Positions 62,785 through 64,000 of a stretch of 64,000 nt of DNA are shown one piece after another; position 1 is the first letter of the stretch; each line of letters starts with the position of its first letter. The notes beneath the pieces were generated by a model. That model searched no databases and had not been told where the DNA came from. It saw only the letters and a program-made list of their open reading frames with translations. Both the position numbers and the translations under genes were made by a program. This DNA is from Flavobacteriales bacterium (GTDB lineage: Bacteria > Bacteroidota > Bacteroidia > Flavobacteriales_F > PHOS-HE28): the NCBI GenBank assembly GCA_016713865.1, contig JADJOG010000011.1:48586-112585 (forward strand). The letters run 5' to 3'.

Positions 62785-63393
62785 ATGAAGACACGCGTGA
62801 GCACATTCCGCTTGTGGGCCGAGGACTTCGCTTCGCTCTTCGCCCCGCGTTGCTGCGCCGCTTGCGACACGGTGCTGATGCGTTTCGAGGAGGTCCTTTG
62901 CACCGGATGCCTGAATGAGCTTCCACGAACGCGATTCCATGAGGATCCAGCGAACAGGGTGCAGCGGCTCTTCCATGGCAGGGTCGAATTGCAGGCGTGC
63001 AGCGCGTGGCTCCATTTCACCGGAACCGGCATGGTTCAACGCGTGCTGCACCGGATCAAGTATGCGAACGTCCCCAGCAAGGAGCGAAAGCGGGGCTACA
63101 ATCAGAGCCAACTCGTTGTGGATGGGATGCTGGAGGCATGGCCTCGCGCGAATCCTCGGCATGCGCTGGCGCGGACATCGCGCACGGCTACGCAAACCAA
63201 GCGCGGGCGTTTGGATCGATGGAGCAACGTGAAGGACGCCTTCGTGGTGGCCGATGGGCCGGCCTTGGCCGGGAAGCACATACTCTTGGTGGATGATGTG
63301 GTGACAACCGGCGCCACGATCGAGGCCTGCGCGCTGGCTTTGCGCGAGGCGGGTACAGCCGAAGTCAGTGTATTCGCCATAGCCTGCGCATGA
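62785..63393 (+). CDS. comF: ComF-family phosphoribosyltransferase-like protein, with internal deletion
   Basis: 202 residues. N-terminal zinc-type Cys pairs (APRCCAACD, CTGCL) and the C-terminal PRPP motif (ILLVDDVVTTGATIEACALA) mark ComF, needed for DNA uptake in competent bacteria. In the middle, RIKYANVPSKERKRGYNQSQ joins two conserved blocks that normally stand about 30-35 residues apart; the segment containing the D-x-IVPVPLH strand is missing. The frame is kept. Either a true short variant or an inactivating in-frame deletion. Start at MKTRVSTFRLW; the gene precedes the GAF reductase by 19 bases. Confidence 0.85.
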   Translation: MKTRVSTFRLWAEDFASLFAPRCCAACDTVLMRFEEVLCTGCLNELPRTRFHEDPANRVQRLFHGRVELQACSAWLHFTGTGMVQRVLHRIKYANVPSKERKRGYNQSQLVVDGMLEAWPRANPRHALARTSRTATQTKRGRLDRWSNVKDAFVVADGPALAGKHILLVDDVVTTGATIEACALALREAGTAEVSVFAIACA

Positions 63394-63412
63394 GCAGATA
63401 CTTTCGCGGCCC

Positions 63413-63910
63413 ATGTCAACTGCCTCCGCCAACCGATCAAGCAAGAATTCCGCCGAGCGTGTGAATGCCTACGATGCACTCGGGCCGCGCATGAAGGACC
63501 TGCTCGATGACGAGCGCGATGTGGTCGCGGCCATGGCGAATTTCAGTGCGCTGCTCATGGAGACCTTCGGCTGGCATTGGATAGGCTTTTACCGTGTGGT
63601 CGGCGCTGAGCTGGTACTGGGGCCCTTCCAAGGTCCTGTGGCCTGCTCGCGCATCGGCTTCGGTAAGGGCGTATGCGGCACTGCATGGAATGAGGAGCGG
63701 ACCATCGTAGTGCCCAACGTCGAGGAATACCCCGGACACATCGCATGCAGCCCGCATTCTCGCTCTGAGATCGTTGTGCCCATACGCGACCACGATGGCC
63801 GCGTGGCCGCCGTGCTCGACATCGATAGCTCCACGCTGGATGATTTCGGCACCGTCGACGTGCATGCGCTGGAAACCTTGTGCGAGGTGCTACAACCACT
63901 GTTCGAATGA
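63413..63910 (+). CDS. msrC: free methionine-(R)-sulfoxide reductase (GAF domain)
   Basis: 165 residues, one GAF domain. It reduces free methionine-R-sulfoxide, using thioredoxin. The three conserved cysteines are present: VACSRIGFG, GVCGTAW and GHIACSPHS, with the binding residues in HWIGFYRV and SEIVVPIRD. A TACTTTCG box at 63399-63406 ends 6 bases before the ATG. The stop overlaps the next ATG (ATGA). Confidence 0.93.
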   Translation: MSTASANRSSKNSAERVNAYDALGPRMKDLLDDERDVVAAMANFSALLMETFGWHWIGFYRVVGAELVLGPFQGPVACSRIGFGKGVCGTAWNEERTIVVPNVEEYPGHIACSPHSRSEIVVPIRDHDGRVAAVLDIDSSTLDDFGTVDVHALETLCEVLQPLFE

Positions 63911-64000
63911 GCATAGGCCGTTTGGCCTTGGTCTTTGCTGTGCTGGCCACCGGCTGCGCGCAGGTGCGCGAGATCACAGGCGGCGAGCGCGATACTGAAG
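63907..64000 (+). CDS. lipoprotein, Ig-like-domain type, 3' end beyond window
   Basis: Only the first ~31 residues are visible: a signal peptide with lipobox ATGC, then CAQVREITGGERDTE. The CAxVxxxTGGxxD pattern after the lipid Cys is typical of a family of Bacteroidota Ig-like-domain lipoproteins. It is coupled to the reductase by ATGA. Function cannot be told from this fragment. Confidence 0.65.
   Translation, partial: MSIGRLALVFAVLATGCAQVREITGGERDTE

Overview
The window looks like a chromosomal segment of an uncultured, GC-rich Bacteroidota, most likely a Flavobacteriales-type bacterium. The evidence: several secreted proteins end in a type IX secretion (T9SS) type A sorting domain; the sensory genes are the propeller-type LytS/LytTR pairs common in this phylum; succinate dehydrogenase has the single-anchor C-A-B layout; short proteins carry the GldL-type HWPGA motif; and TAnnTTTG-like promoter boxes precede several genes. 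No rRNA, tRNA, CRISPR array, integrase or transposase was found.

Layout. 1-4.2 kb: the end of an ABC exporter ATPase, translationally coupled to a permease fused to an M1 aminopeptidase. 4.2-9.4 kb: a scar of a dnaE 3' end, a frameshifted delta-60-repeat T9SS protein, and a short DnaE-type polymerase riddled with small repeats. 9.7-17 kb: thiL, a TPR-like protein, and a response regulator / propeller kinase / lipoprotein operon. 17.4-22 kb: a tandem duplication of a unit made of a tiny gene, a conserved leader and a large T9SS-secreted protein. 22-29 kb: a GldL-like membrane protein, an Xaa-Pro aminopeptidase, the sdhCAB operon and a GreA-like factor. 29-37 kb: a mosaic accessory stretch with T9SS and propeller proteins, a Doc/Fic toxin-antitoxin pair, a PIN toxin-antitoxin pair, repeat-rich DNA and gene scars. 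37-41 kb: a restriction-modification island with a truncated HNH nuclease, a C5 methyltransferase carrying an integrase-like arm domain, an Mrr-type nuclease and the tail of an MvaI/BcnI-type nuclease. 41-46 kb: formate dehydrogenase with a divergent Crp/Fnr regulator, a cupin and a small outer-membrane-type protein. 46-54 kb: a 30-residue histone-H1-like peptide behind a GATC-rich leader, and two large T9SS surface proteins. 54-64 kb: an OmpA-like protein, a peptide-binding lipoprotein, a large surface protein broken by one stop codon, a coiled-coil protein, comF, a free-methionine-sulfoxide reductase and the start of a lipoprotein.

Two themes stand out. First, gene tails: five separate places keep only the 3' end of a gene, and three of them sit as direct-repeat partners of a related gene with cargo between (a T9SS gene, a VOC gene, a PIN toxin-antitoxin pair). 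This looks like insertion or replacement at gene ends without an integrase. Second, small mobile repeats: degenerate 7-bp tandem repeats, some arranged as long inverted repeats, and a CCCGGG-type palindrome are inserted inside genes, often in frame. One palindrome supplies both the antitoxin stop codon and the toxin start codon.

Caveat: about seven genes are split by single-base indels, several at short homopolymers, so sequencing or assembly errors are a real alternative to pseudogenisation. All identifications come from reading motifs and translations by eye; no database search was run.
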